This document shows, piece by piece, positions 1-7,844 of a stretch of DNA of 64,000 nucleotides. Position numbers and translations under genes: made by a program. The DNA is taken from contig NZ_QZVT01000001.1 in NCBI RefSeq assembly GCF_003602275.1, forward strand, positions 216,567-280,566, written 5' to 3'. This stretch comes from Arthrobacter cheniae. GTDB taxonomy: Bacteria > Actinomycetota > Actinomycetes > Actinomycetales > Micrococcaceae. The notes below the pieces were generated by a model that was not told the DNA's origin, did not search any database, and worked only from the letters and a program-made list of their open reading frames with translations. How positions within the stretch are numbered: the first letter of the stretch is position 1; every line of letters begins with the position of its first letter.

Positions 1-203
1 TTGATGCGGGGGTGGTCAGGAGCAACCCCGTAGCGGATCAGGCCGTACGGTGCCGGGTACTGGTCGAAGAGGTCGATGCTGACGGCGAAGTCCCCGCCCT
101 GGACCTCGTTCGACTTCGTCAGGATGTCGGCGGCGTAGACGCCGGCCGGACCGGCGCCGATGATCGCGACCCGCAGCGGTCGTGCCGCAGCTGAGGTAGA
201 CAC
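1..203 (-). CDS. ferredoxin-NADP reductase, N-terminal part (runs off left edge)
   Basis: First 67 codons of a flavoprotein that moves electrons between NADPH and ferredoxin. The GTG start at 201-203 has an AAGG ribosome-binding site 7 bases upstream. The FAD-binding fingerprint GAGPAG is at residues 16-21, followed by the [20 protein letters not shown] block typical of FprA-type reductases. Over the shared 59 residues it matches the second reductase at the right end of the window at 49 positions, so the two are paralogues. The remaining five sixths of the protein lies outside the window. Family assignment is firm; the physiological partner is unknown. Confidence 0.9.
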   Translation of the reverse strand, partial: MSTSAAARPLRVAIIGAGPAGVYAADILTKSNEVQGGDFAVSIDLFDQYPAPYGLIRYGVAPDHPRI

Positions 204-351
204 TGAATAGCCTTCTTCCGGTGGAGATGCTCCTGATGGATGCCGTTGCGCAGAATAAGCGCACAGTTCCCTATTCTAAATGGCGCCGGCCAACAGCGCG
301 TCATACAGTGGCGGGGATCTCGCCAGACTGGCTCCGCCCATTCCCGGCCCT

Positions 352-404
352 CGGGGAGGAACCGGGAATAAATGGTCCTGATGGGCGGGTTTCCGCCCTC
401 GTGA
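352..404 (+). promoter_or_regulatory. possible short upstream reading frame coupled to rarD
   Basis: A purine-rich GGGGAGGAA (352-360) precedes a 10-codon frame, ATG at 372 to TGA at 402-404, which overlaps the GTG start of rarD as GTGA. A hairpin, GGGCGG (383-388) loop GTTT CCGCCC (393-398), sits directly before that GTG, which otherwise has no ribosome-binding site. Translational coupling through the small frame would explain how rarD is initiated. This is inference from spacing only. The rest of 204-400 shows nothing I can name. Confidence 0.3.
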
Positions 405-1360
405 GTGGAATAGGTGGGAAGACCAGTCGTCCGGCGCGGAGCGAGAACTCCGTCGGTATCCTCTTCGGTATCAGCGCCTACGGACTCTGGGGACTCCTGC
501 CGCTCTACTTCCTGATCCTCGCGCCCGCCGGACCCATCGAGATCGTGGCGAACCGCGTCCTGTGGTCGCTCATCTTCTGTGCACTCCTGCTGACGCTCCG
601 GCGCTCATGGCGACCGGTCATGACCGCGCTGCGCACCCCGCAGGTCTCCGGAACGCTGGCGGTCGCCGCGCTGCTGATCGCCGTCAACTGGTTCGTCTAT
701 ACCTACGGCGTCACCTCCGGCCAGGCCATCGAGGCTTCGCTCGGGTACTTCATCAATCCGATCGTGTCGGTCCTTCTGGGCGTGTTCGTTCTGAGGGAAA
801 AGCTGCGGCGGCTGCAGTGGGCGGCCATCGGGATGGGCCTCCTCGCTGTGGTGGTGCTGGCCGTCGGTTACGGCGCCGTGCCCTGGATCGCCCTGACGCT
901 CGCCTTCTCCTTCGGCCTCTACGGATTCATGAAGAAGCGGGTCGGTTCACGCGTGGACGCGGTCTCCAGCCTCAGCATCGAGACGCTGGTCCTGACCCCG
1001 ATCGCCGTGGCCGTCATGCTCTGGCTGAGTTCCAGGGGTGAGGCGACGCTTGTCACCGAGAGCGCGGGCCACTTCTGGATCATGGCCGCCTCGGGTGTCA
1101 TCACCGCCGTGCCGCTCATCTTCTTCGGAGCCGCAGCGCGTCGGCTCCCCCTTACCACGATCGGCCTCCTCCAATACCTCGCCCCCGTGCTGCAGTTCCT
1201 GCTGGCCCTTCTGGTCCTGCATGAGGAGATGCCGTTCGAGCGGTGGATCGGATTCAGTCTCGTGTGGGTCGGCCTCATCCTCCTGACCATCGACATGCTG
1301 CGGACCGTCCGACGCCAGCCACGGCTGGCGAAGGTCCCGCAACCGGCGACGGCGGCCTGA
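401..1360 (+). CDS. rarD: RarD/EamA-family inner-membrane permease
   Basis: Membrane protein of the drug/metabolite transporter superfamily, 319 residues from the GTG at 401, matching the usual length of about 300. It opens with the RarD signature GILFGISAYGLWGLLPLYF, then NRVLWSL and SLGYFINPIVSVLLG, and has about ten hydrophobic segments. The frame stays open upstream to 221, but those 60 residues are hydrophilic and unlike the family. The GTG has no Shine-Dalgarno sequence of its own. The RarD family was named after a chloramphenicol-sensitivity locus, but its substrate is not established. It stands alone, transcribed away from the ferredoxin reductase gene. Confidence 0.88.
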   Translation: MSGIGGKTSRPARSENSVGILFGISAYGLWGLLPLYFLILAPAGPIEIVANRVLWSLIFCALLLTLRRSWRPVMTALRTPQVSGTLAVAALLIAVNWFVYTYGVTSGQAIEASLGYFINPIVSVLLGVFVLREKLRRLQWAAIGMGLLAVVVLAVGYGAVPWIALTLAFSFGLYGFMKKRVGSRVDAVSSLSIETLVLTPIAVAVMLWLSSRGEATLVTESAGHFWIMAASGVITAVPLIFFGAAARRLPLTTIGLLQYLAPVLQFLLALLVLHEEMPFERWIGFSLVWVGLILLTIDMLRTVRRQPRLAKVPQPATAA

Positions 1361-1370
1361 CCGCCACTTC

Positions 1371-2213
1371 TCAGAGCGGGGGGCGCACCCAGTCGCGGGG
1401 TACCACGACCATCGGCACCGGCAACGCGCGCAGCATCTTGTTCGCCGTGGCGCCGAGGAAGATCTGGCGGTGCTGGGCGAGACGGCTGGAGCCGACGATC
1501 ACGAGCTCACCCGGATCCCACTCGATATCGTCGATGGCCTGTTCGATGGTCCGACCGTGCGCCACGATGATCGAGGCCTCGTGCCCCTTCGGCAACTGCT
1601 CGACGGCGCCGGCGAGCACCGAGTGGGCGTGCTGGTGGGCTTTGTTGATGGCCTCGCCCGAGTCCGCGGACTCGGTCACGTCGAGTGCGACGAGGGAGAC
1701 GAGGCGCAGCGGGAGTCCGCGGCGACCGGCCGATTCGACGGCGACGTCGAGGGCACCTTCGGCTCCTGCCCGTGCTCCGACCGCGCAGGTCATGCGGGTG
1801 AAGGTGGCGCGGTGCCGGTAGCCGCGCGGCGCGAGGGCCACCGGGACCTTCGAACTGTGCAGCACGGCGTTCGCGACGCTGCCCACGGTGAAGCGTCGCA
1901 GGAGTCCGTTGCTGGAGGCGCCGATGACGATCAGGCCGGCGTCGACGTCGTCCGCCACCTCGAGCAGGCCCTGCGCGAAGGAGTCGGCGAGGCGCACGTG
2001 CGTGGCGACCTCGACGCCGTCGGGCACGCCCTCCTTCGCCCGGTCGAGGGCTTCCTGTGCGCGCCGGCTGCCGGGCGCCATGCTGCCGTCCTGGGGCCAG
2101 TCCAGCACGGTGACGAGATCGATGCCCGCGGACTGCGTGAGGGCCAGCGAGGTGGCCAGTTCCAGGGCGTCCTGCCCCCGGTCGTTCTCGGTGTAGCCAA
2201 CGACGTAGCGCAC
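1371..2213 (-). CDS. tandem-domain universal stress protein
   Basis: Soluble protein of 280 residues made of two UspA folds in tandem, each ending in a nucleotide-loop-like segment (GASSNGLLRRFTVGS, then GSSRLAQHRQIFLGA). In classical ATP-binding UspA domains this loop reads G-x2-G-x9-G-S/T. Here the second glycine is Ser and Arg respectively, so ATP binding is doubtful. The start is GTG with AAGGAAG 6 bases upstream. It is the last gene of the putrescine oxidase operon, 107 bases after the permease, and is a paralogue of the gene at 3838-4731. Confidence 0.88.
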   Translation of the reverse strand: MRYVVGYTENDRGQDALELATSLALTQSAGIDLVTVLDWPQDGSMAPGSRRAQEALDRAKEGVPDGVEVATHVRLADSFAQGLLEVADDVDAGLIVIGASSNGLLRRFTVGSVANAVLHSSKVPVALAPRGYRHRATFTRMTCAVGARAGAEGALDVAVESAGRRGLPLRLVSLVALDVTESADSGEAINKAHQHAHSVLAGAVEQLPKGHEASIIVAHGRTIEQAIDDIEWDPGELVIVGSSRLAQHRQIFLGATANKMLRALPVPMVVVPRDWVRPPL

Positions 2214-2320
2214 GGCGGCTTCCTTCTCCTCGGTCGGACAGGTGTGGCGCGGCCGACAGGCGCCCGCGGAGTCGGTTCACTCTAGCGCAGGGCCTGTCGG
2301 CCGGGAGGTCACTCCTCCAC

Positions 2321-3841
2321 CTACTCCTGCGGAGCGGAACCCTGGGTCAGCACTTCCTGCCGGAAGAAGGCCGGGTTGATGCGGGACCACACCAGCATCA
2401 GCACGGCGCCGAGCAGGATCACACCGATTCCCAGGATGAACACCATGCCGATCCCGAACAGCTCGGAGCCGGACCCGTATGCGGGGTCCATGGAGTCGAC
2501 GGCGGTCTTGAAGAACATGACCATCAGGATCACGCCGCCGAGCAGCGGGGCCAGGAACCGGAACAGGGTGTTCCTGATGCTCGAGAAGGCCTGGGCACGG
2601 AAGTACCAGACGCAGGCGAGCGCGGTGATGCCGTAGTAGAAGCAGATCATCAGGCCGAGGGCGGTGATGGTGTCCCACAGCGCGTTCTCCGACACCAGGC
2701 GCGTGAACACGTAGAACCCCGCCGCGGCTACGGCCGCCGCCACGGTGGCATAGCTCGGGGACTTGTGCTGCGGGCTGATGCGGCCGTAGCCCTCGGGCAG
2801 GGCCTTGTAGTGGCCCATGGCGAGCAGGGTACGCGCCGGGGAGACGAAGGTGGACTGCAGCGAGGCGGCCGAGGAACTCAGGACGGCCATGGACATCAGG
2901 ATGGCGAACGGACCCATGACGGGTCCGGCGAGCGTCGCGAAGATGCTCTCCTGGTTGTCCGGGTTGCCCGCGCCGAGTTCGCCGTCGCCCACGCCGGCGA
3001 AGGCAAGGGTGGCAAGCGCGACCGTGAGGTAGATGACCACGATGACGACGACGGTGAGGGCACCCGCGCGTCCCGGCGTCTTCCTCGGATTGGTGGTCTC
3101 CTCGTTCATCGTGAGGGTCACGTCCCACCCCCAGTAGATGAAGATCGACAGGGAGACACCCGCGGCGAAGGCGGAGAAGGATCCGACGGCGAAGGGGTTG
3201 AACCAGTCCGCGCTGATGCTGGTCGCATCGAAGGCGGTGCCGTTGGCCACATGCACGAAGGCCGCGATCGCGAACCAGGCGAGCACCACGAGCTGGAAGG
3301 TGACAAGGACGTACTGGACGGTCTTGGTGGCTTCCATGCCGCGGTAGGAGACGTAGCAGGCGAGGGCGATGAACACGAGCGTCGTTGCGATGTTCACCGG
3401 CAGGTTGAGGGTGAGTTCCGCAAGGGCGGGATTGTTCAGGAGTTGGGAGAGCATCAGGTAGAAGAAGTCGACCGCGACGGCCGCCAGGTTGGACAGGACG
3501 ATCACGGTGGCCGCGATGAGGCCCCAACCTCCCATCCAGCCCACCCAGGGCCCGAAGGCGCGGGTGGCCCAGGTGAAGGACGTACCGGAGTCCGGCATGG
3601 AATTGTTGAGCTCGCGGTAGCCGAGGGCCACGAGGAGCATGGGGATGAAGCCTACGAGGAAGATGGCCGGCAGGTTCACCCCGACCTCTGCGACCGTTGG
3701 GCCGAGGGCCGCGGTCAGGGTGTAGGCGGGTGCCACGCAGGACACCCCGATGACGACGGCGCCCAGCAGCCCTACGGTGCCGGAGTCGAGGCCTTTCCTG
3801 CTCAGCCCTGTTCCCCTTTGTGTTCTTTCGTCGATACTCAT
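2321..3841 (-). CDS. APC-family amino acid/polyamine permease
   Basis: Secondary transporter of 506 residues with about twelve hydrophobic helices, typical of the amino acid-polyamine-organocation superfamily. The first helix region carries the GVSCVAPAYTLTAALGP motif. The ATG start overlaps the stop of the upstream universal stress gene (ATGA), showing a coupled operon. Position behind putrescine oxidase suggests uptake of putrescine or a related amine, but substrate cannot be read from sequence. It sits between two universal stress proteins, an arrangement that suggests they act on or with the carrier. Confidence 0.9.
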   Translation of the reverse strand: MSIDERTQRGTGLSRKGLDSGTVGLLGAVVIGVSCVAPAYTLTAALGPTVAEVGVNLPAIFLVGFIPMLLVALGYRELNNSMPDSGTSFTWATRAFGPWVGWMGGWGLIAATVIVLSNLAAVAVDFFYLMLSQLLNNPALAELTLNLPVNIATTLVFIALACYVSYRGMEATKTVQYVLVTFQLVVLAWFAIAAFVHVANGTAFDATSISADWFNPFAVGSFSAFAAGVSLSIFIYWGWDVTLTMNEETTNPRKTPGRAGALTVVVIVVIYLTVALATLAFAGVGDGELGAGNPDNQESIFATLAGPVMGPFAILMSMAVLSSSAASLQSTFVSPARTLLAMGHYKALPEGYGRISPQHKSPSYATVAAAVAAAGFYVFTRLVSENALWDTITALGLMICFYYGITALACVWYFRAQAFSSIRNTLFRFLAPLLGGVILMVMFFKTAVDSMDPAYGSGSELFGIGMVFILGIGVILLGAVLMLVWSRINPAFFRQEVLTQGSAPQE

Positions 3842-4731
3842 GCGTCCGCCTCTGTGGGTAAGGCGCCCGGGCCGGAAGTGGAGCCGGGCGTTGCGTACGT
3901 ACGCGGGACGACGACCATGGGGATGGTCAGCGTACGCAGGATCTTATTGGCAGTGGACCCGAGGAAGATGCGCATGTGCTGCGCGAGGCGGCTGGAACCG
4001 ACCAGCAGCACCTCCCCCTCGTCCCAGGCCATGGCCTCGATGGCTTCCTCGATGGAGGAACCGCGCGCGGTCTCGACGCTGACGCGTCCACCGGCAGCGA
4101 GCGACGACGCCGTCTCCGCGAGCCGGCGGTTCGCCTCGTCCTCGGCCCCGTCCGGATCCGGCTGGCCGGCGTCGAGGGAGACGAGGGACACCAGCCGGAG
4201 GGGCAGGCCACGGCGCTCCGCCGAGGACACGGCGACGGACATAACGGCGTCGGCCCCGGCCCTGCGTCCGACGGCGCAGGTCAGGCGCGTGACCGGGTCC
4301 GTCCTGCGGTACCCCTTGGGGGCGAGCGCGACAGGAACCGGAGACGCGTGGAGGAGGCTGCGGGCAACGTTCCCGACGCTGAAGCGTGTGGCGAGGCCGC
4401 GTGAGCTTGCCCCGATGACGATCAGGGAGGCCTCCGTGTCCTCCGCAGCCTCGATGAGCCCCTGCGCGTTGGACTCCGAGCGGACGACGACGCCGCGTGC
4501 GGTGATGTCCTCCGGCACCAGCGCGAGCCCCTCGTCCATCCACTCGCGCATCTGGTCGGACAGGACGCTGTCGAAGCCCTTGTCGGGCGGATAGGTGCCG
4601 GCGTAGAGCGAGTGCTCCGGCGTGACCAGCACGAGGTCGAGGATCGCGTCCTGGCGGCGCGCGAGGGCGACGGCGAGGCAGACGGCATCGTGCCCGCGCT
4701 CATCCGCGGTGTAGCCGACGATGTAGCGCAT
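3838..4731 (-). CDS. tandem-domain universal stress protein
   Basis: Two-domain UspA protein of 297 residues, similar throughout to the protein at 1371-2213; both begin MRYxVGYT and share the GASSxGL and VALAPKGYR/RGYR segments. The ATG lies 2 bases after the putrescine oxidase stop and the gene overlaps the permease start by 4 bases, so all are cotranscribed. As in its paralogue, the second glycine of the nucleotide loop is replaced (GASSRGLATRFSVGN). Cytoplasmic; a role in tuning the adjacent permease or stress response is inference. Confidence 0.88.
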   Translation of the reverse strand: MRYIVGYTADERGHDAVCLAVALARRQDAILDLVLVTPEHSLYAGTYPPDKGFDSVLSDQMREWMDEGLALVPEDITARGVVVRSESNAQGLIEAAEDTEASLIVIGASSRGLATRFSVGNVARSLLHASPVPVALAPKGYRRTDPVTRLTCAVGRRAGADAVMSVAVSSAERRGLPLRLVSLVSLDAGQPDPDGAEDEANRRLAETASSLAAGGRVSVETARGSSIEEAIEAMAWDEGEVLLVGSSRLAQHMRIFLGSTANKILRTLTIPMVVVPRTYATPGSTSGPGALPTEADA

Positions 4732-4733
4732 GG

Positions 4734-6146
4734 TCAGGACCCCTGCACTGTGCCGGCGGCCTGGAGGCCGGACGTGAGCGCGTCATGGATTGCAGCGGCC
4801 GTGCGCTGCCCCATCCGGATGGCGCCGTCCACGTGCTGATAGCCCTCCGCCGCGATATCGGAGCAGGACCAGTGGATGGACCCCACGGGCGTGCGCTGGT
4901 CGCGACCGTAGCGGTGCAGGCCACCGAGATCGTAGCTGGAGGCGTAGGCGCCGCGCGTCCACTCCTCCGAGGCCCAGTCCGACTCGTAGTACACCTCGGG
5001 CTCGACCGCCTGCGGACCCAGGAACCCGGCGATCGAGGCCAGGATGCGCTCGCGTCGCTCATGCGGCGGGAGTTCGAACATCGCGTCCGCCTTCTCGTCG
5101 GAGACGAAGCCCACGAGGGTGCCGCGCGGGTCCTCGAAGTTGCTGTTGTCGTAGACCTCCTGCACGATCGATCCTGCGCTGAAGCCCGTTCCGGACAGCC
5201 CTTCCTCGCGCCAGAAGGGTGTTGCGTAGACGGCATGGACCTTGATGACGAGTCCGAGCGACTGGTGCTGGTGCATCTGGTGCTGGCGGCGGGGCAGTGA
5301 AGGTTCGTAGCTGATGCGCGAGTACAGGTTGGGCGGGACGGCGACGACGGCGTAGCGGGCCTGCACGGTCGTGGTGTCCGAGACCACGGTGACCCCCTCG
5401 GCGCCGTCGGCCCCCTCCATGCCGCTCCAGCGCAGCGTGCGCACGGGGCTGGAGAGGATGACGTCCTCGCCGAGCTCCGCGGCCATGCGTACCGAGACCG
5501 ACTGCATGCCGCCCACCACCCGCTTGTCGAGGATGAAATCCTCGTCCACGAGGTTGGAGAAGGAGCCCGCGGTGGCAGCCATGAGGATGGCCTGCAGGGT
5601 CGAGAAGGAGTGGGCGGGCTTCGTCAGCATGCCGCCGGCGATGAAGAGGCCGATGTTGTCGCAGGCTTCCTCGTCGTCCGATTGGCGACGGAGCCAGTGG
5701 TGGAAGGAGATGGTGTCGAGGGCGCGGGCGTCAGGGTGGTTCCAGGGCGCCTCCGGACCGGCCTCGGCCACGAGCTGGTCCAGGAGGTCGATGAGGCGCT
5801 CCATCTCTTCGCGGGTGTAGTCGCTGACGGGAAACATGTCGCCCGAGTAGCGGATGGGCTCGCCGTCCGGCCCGATGTAGACCGAGTCGCCCTCGCGGTA
5901 GCGTGGGAAGGTGGTGAGCCCGAGCTCGTCGAGGAGTCCGATGAGTGCGGTCTGGTCCGGCGAGACCCATTGGCCGCCGACCTCGAACACCGCGCCGTCG
6001 ATGATGTCGGTGTGGGTACGGCCCCCCACACGGTCCCTCGCCTCGATGACCGCGACCGAGTGCCCGGCCTTCTTCAGCTCCCGTGCCGCGGTGAGGCCCG
6101 AGGGCCCCGCTCCGATGATGACGACGTCGCGCTCAATGGTCTTCAC
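4734..6146 (-). CDS. puo: putrescine oxidase (FAD-dependent amine oxidase)
   Basis: Flavoenzyme that would oxidise putrescine with O2 to 4-aminobutanal, ammonia and H2O2. The 470-residue product has the FAD fingerprint GAGPSG at 12-17 and long blocks I recognise from Kocuria and Rhodococcus putrescine oxidase: GGQWVSPDQTALI, SFHHWLR, GGMLTKPAHSFS, NLVDEDFILDKRVVGGMQS and EEWTRGAYASSYDLGGLHRYG. I place the start at GTG 6144-6146 because GGAAGGA lies 4 bases upstream. An in-frame ATG at 6197 falls inside the operator palindrome. First gene of a four-gene operon opposite a TetR regulator. Confidence 0.92.
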   Translation of the reverse strand: MKTIERDVVIIGAGPSGLTAARELKKAGHSVAVIEARDRVGGRTHTDIIDGAVFEVGGQWVSPDQTALIGLLDELGLTTFPRYREGDSVYIGPDGEPIRYSGDMFPVSDYTREEMERLIDLLDQLVAEAGPEAPWNHPDARALDTISFHHWLRRQSDDEEACDNIGLFIAGGMLTKPAHSFSTLQAILMAATAGSFSNLVDEDFILDKRVVGGMQSVSVRMAAELGEDVILSSPVRTLRWSGMEGADGAEGVTVVSDTTTVQARYAVVAVPPNLYSRISYEPSLPRRQHQMHQHQSLGLVIKVHAVYATPFWREEGLSGTGFSAGSIVQEVYDNSNFEDPRGTLVGFVSDEKADAMFELPPHERRERILASIAGFLGPQAVEPEVYYESDWASEEWTRGAYASSYDLGGLHRYGRDQRTPVGSIHWSCSDIAAEGYQHVDGAIRMGQRTAAAIHDALTSGLQAAGTVQGS

Positions 6147-6181
6147 GTTGTCCTTCCGGGCCCCCATGACGCGGGCCACAA

Positions 6182-6214
6182 AATGAATGACATTCATTAT
6201 TTCGCCCTACTATA
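6182..6214 (-). promoter_or_regulatory. puo operon promoter with TetR-type operator
   Basis: AATGAATG-A-CATTCATT (6182-6198) is a perfect 8+1+8 palindrome. On the minus strand TATAGT (6209-6214) fits a -10 box, with a poor -35 (TTCCCT) 17 bases further upstream. Transcription would then start near 6202, placing the palindrome just past the start site, a typical repressor position. The divergent TetR gene begins at 6284, so its product is the obvious ligand-controlled binder. Palindrome is seen; function is inferred. Confidence 0.6.
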
Positions 6215-6283
6215 GCCAGAGGTGCCCCACGAGGGAAGGGAGTACCCGTAGAGTTTGACGATGCTGCAACAGGATCGGGAGCC

Positions 6284-6964
6284 ATGACGTCAGCGACCTC
6301 AGCCATACCTGCGCCACGGCGTGCCGGGCGCCCCCCGCGCCGCGTCCTGTCCAAGGACCTCATCACCGGAGCCGCACTCGACCTCATCGCCTCGGAGGGG
6401 TACGAGGGGCTGACGATGTCGGGGCTCGCCCGCCGCCTCCGGGTGGCGCCGTCGGCGCTCTACAACCACGCGGAGTCGAAGCAGGAGGTGCTCGGCTGGG
6501 TCCAGGACCACGTCATGACCATGGTGGACTTCAGCGGCTTCGCCCGCGAACCCTGGGACGAGGCCGTCCGCCAGTGGGCCTGGTCCTATCGTGAGGTCTT
6601 CGCCCGGCACGCGCCCCTGGTTCCCGTGATAGCCGTCATGCCGGTGACCGGCGCCGCCGACACGCTGCGCATGTACGAGGAGGTGGCCCGCGGGTTCCTC
6701 GATGCAGGGTGGCCCGAGGATCGCATCGTGCCCGCGATCGTCGCCCTCGAGTCCTTCATCTACGGGTCGGCGCTCGACGTCGCAGCGCCCCGGGACATCT
6801 TCGACTCGGGCACGCTGGCGGACCAGTTCCCCGTCTTCACAGCGGCGGTGCGTTGCGCCTCCGCCGCCGCGGGCTCCGGGAGTGCGGCGGACGCGGCCTT
6901 CCGTACCGGTCTCGACGGCATCATCGCGGGCCTTCGGCTGCAACTCGCCGCCTACTCGTCCTGA
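6284..6964 (+). CDS. TetR-family transcriptional regulator
   Basis: Regulator of 226 residues. The N-terminus is a TetR helix-turn-helix: ITGAALDLIASEGYEGLTMSGLARRL, then VAPSALYNHAESKQEVL (about residues 26-70). A variable ligand-binding region follows, with a conserved FIYGSALD stretch near residue 165. GGGAG precedes the ATG. Transcribed divergently from the putrescine oxidase operon across a 17-bp palindrome, so it most likely represses that operon until a polyamine or its aldehyde binds. The ligand is not deducible from sequence. Confidence 0.88.
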   Translation: MTSATSAIPAPRRAGRPPRRVLSKDLITGAALDLIASEGYEGLTMSGLARRLRVAPSALYNHAESKQEVLGWVQDHVMTMVDFSGFAREPWDEAVRQWAWSYREVFARHAPLVPVIAVMPVTGAADTLRMYEEVARGFLDAGWPEDRIVPAIVALESFIYGSALDVAAPRDIFDSGTLADQFPVFTAAVRCASAAAGSGSAADAAFRTGLDGIIAGLRLQLAAYSS

Positions 6965-7065
6965 GCCGGTGACTCCGTCAGGGCGCACGACCATCCCTGC
7001 CGCCGGACGTGAGCCGGCGCAGAAGCAGCACCCGCGTGCGCGCGTCGGTAGGCATCCCACTGATT

Positions 7066-7111
7066 GCTAAGGTACCTAGCTTTACGGTTCCCGAGATAGC
7101 TGTTACGGTTC
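7066..7111 (+). promoter_or_regulatory. direct and inverted repeats upstream of 7164 gene
   Basis: TTACGGTTC occurs twice in direct orientation, at 7082-7090 and 7103-7111, exactly 21 bases apart (two helical turns). An inverted repeat GCTA-7-TAGC (7066-7080) lies just before. The spacing suggests a regulator binding one face of the helix upstream of the following gene. No clear -10 box was identified. Confidence 0.3.
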
Positions 7112-7163
7112 GAGGACGGTCAAGCAACGGCCCACCGTACTCTGAACATCCTCGAGGTTTGTC

Positions 7164-7760
7164 ATGACTGTTGCCCCTTCCTCCCTGGTCACCGAGCTGC
7201 CCGCCGGGCCCGGGTCCCCGAGCACCTGGTCCGACCAGGACGAGGCCGCCTTTGCGGCTCCGGATTCGCCCGCCGCCCTCGGCCCGGACGTCCCGGACGT
7301 CCCTCTCGATCTCTCGGGCGTTACCACCCGCGAATTGCGCATCCTCTGCAACCAGCTCTATCGGGTGCTCGATACCGATTACCCGCCCTTCGGCGTGCAG
7401 GACGATTACGAAGCGGTGGTGCAGGCCCTCGCGGATCGCGAAGCGCGTGCTGCAGAGCGATCCGAGAGCGTAAAGCTGCGCGAGAAGTTCCGCGACAACC
7501 CCGTGGGTTCCCGCTTCGAGCTCTTCCACGACGGCACCATGGTCGGCTACCTGAAGTACGACATGCGGGCGGGACGCATCCGGTTCCTCGAGACCGTCGT
7601 CGGAACCGAGTACCGAATGTCGGGCCTCGAGCCCGTGCTCATTCGAGGCGCACTCCTGAATGCGCATCGTCGTCGCCTGGCGCCGGTACCCTACTGCAGG
7701 CATGCCCAGGCCTTCCTCCTGGATAACCCTCAGTTCCGGGCGCTGATTCCGTCAAGCTGA
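7164..7760 (+). CDS. uncharacterised protein with NATD1/YjdJ-like acetyltransferase domain
   Basis: Product of 198 residues. The first 50 residues are low complexity (Pro, Ala, Asp). A helical segment with LRILCNQLYRVLDTDYPPFGVQDDYEAV follows. Residues about 115-195 match the small GNAT-like fold of the YjdJ/NATD1 family: FELFHDGTMVGYLKYD, RIRFLETVV, then LIRGALLNAHRRR and the PYCRHAQAFL segment. That family usually has only about 95 residues, so the N-terminal half is an addition. GAGG lies 6 bases before the ATG. Stands alone with its own terminator; substrate unknown. Confidence 0.7.
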   Translation: MTVAPSSLVTELPAGPGSPSTWSDQDEAAFAAPDSPAALGPDVPDVPLDLSGVTTRELRILCNQLYRVLDTDYPPFGVQDDYEAVVQALADREARAAERSESVKLREKFRDNPVGSRFELFHDGTMVGYLKYDMRAGRIRFLETVVGTEYRMSGLEPVLIRGALLNAHRRRLAPVPYCRHAQAFLLDNPQFRALIPSS

Positions 7761-7775
7761 CCCACCGCTGGATAG

Positions 7776-7810
7776 ACGAAGGCCCCGCAGCCAAGCTGCG
7801 GGGCCTTCGT
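7776..7810. terminator. bidirectional stem-loop terminator
   Basis: Perfect 15-bp stem ACGAAGGCCCCGCAG with its complement at 7796-7810 and a 5-base loop CCAAG. It lies between the convergent 7164 gene and gabT. The arm ends give short T-runs in both directions, so it can serve both. Confidence 0.85.
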
Positions 7811-7844
7811 CGTCCTAGTCAGGTCGTCGTACTTCGGGGACCCG

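Noticed and set aside
2765..4594. A 609-codon open frame on the plus strand
   Set aside because: Antisense to the APC permease and universal stress genes; no recognisable domain.
5610..6215. Plus-strand frame across putrescine oxidase
   Set aside because: Shadow of the oxidase gene with no start signal.
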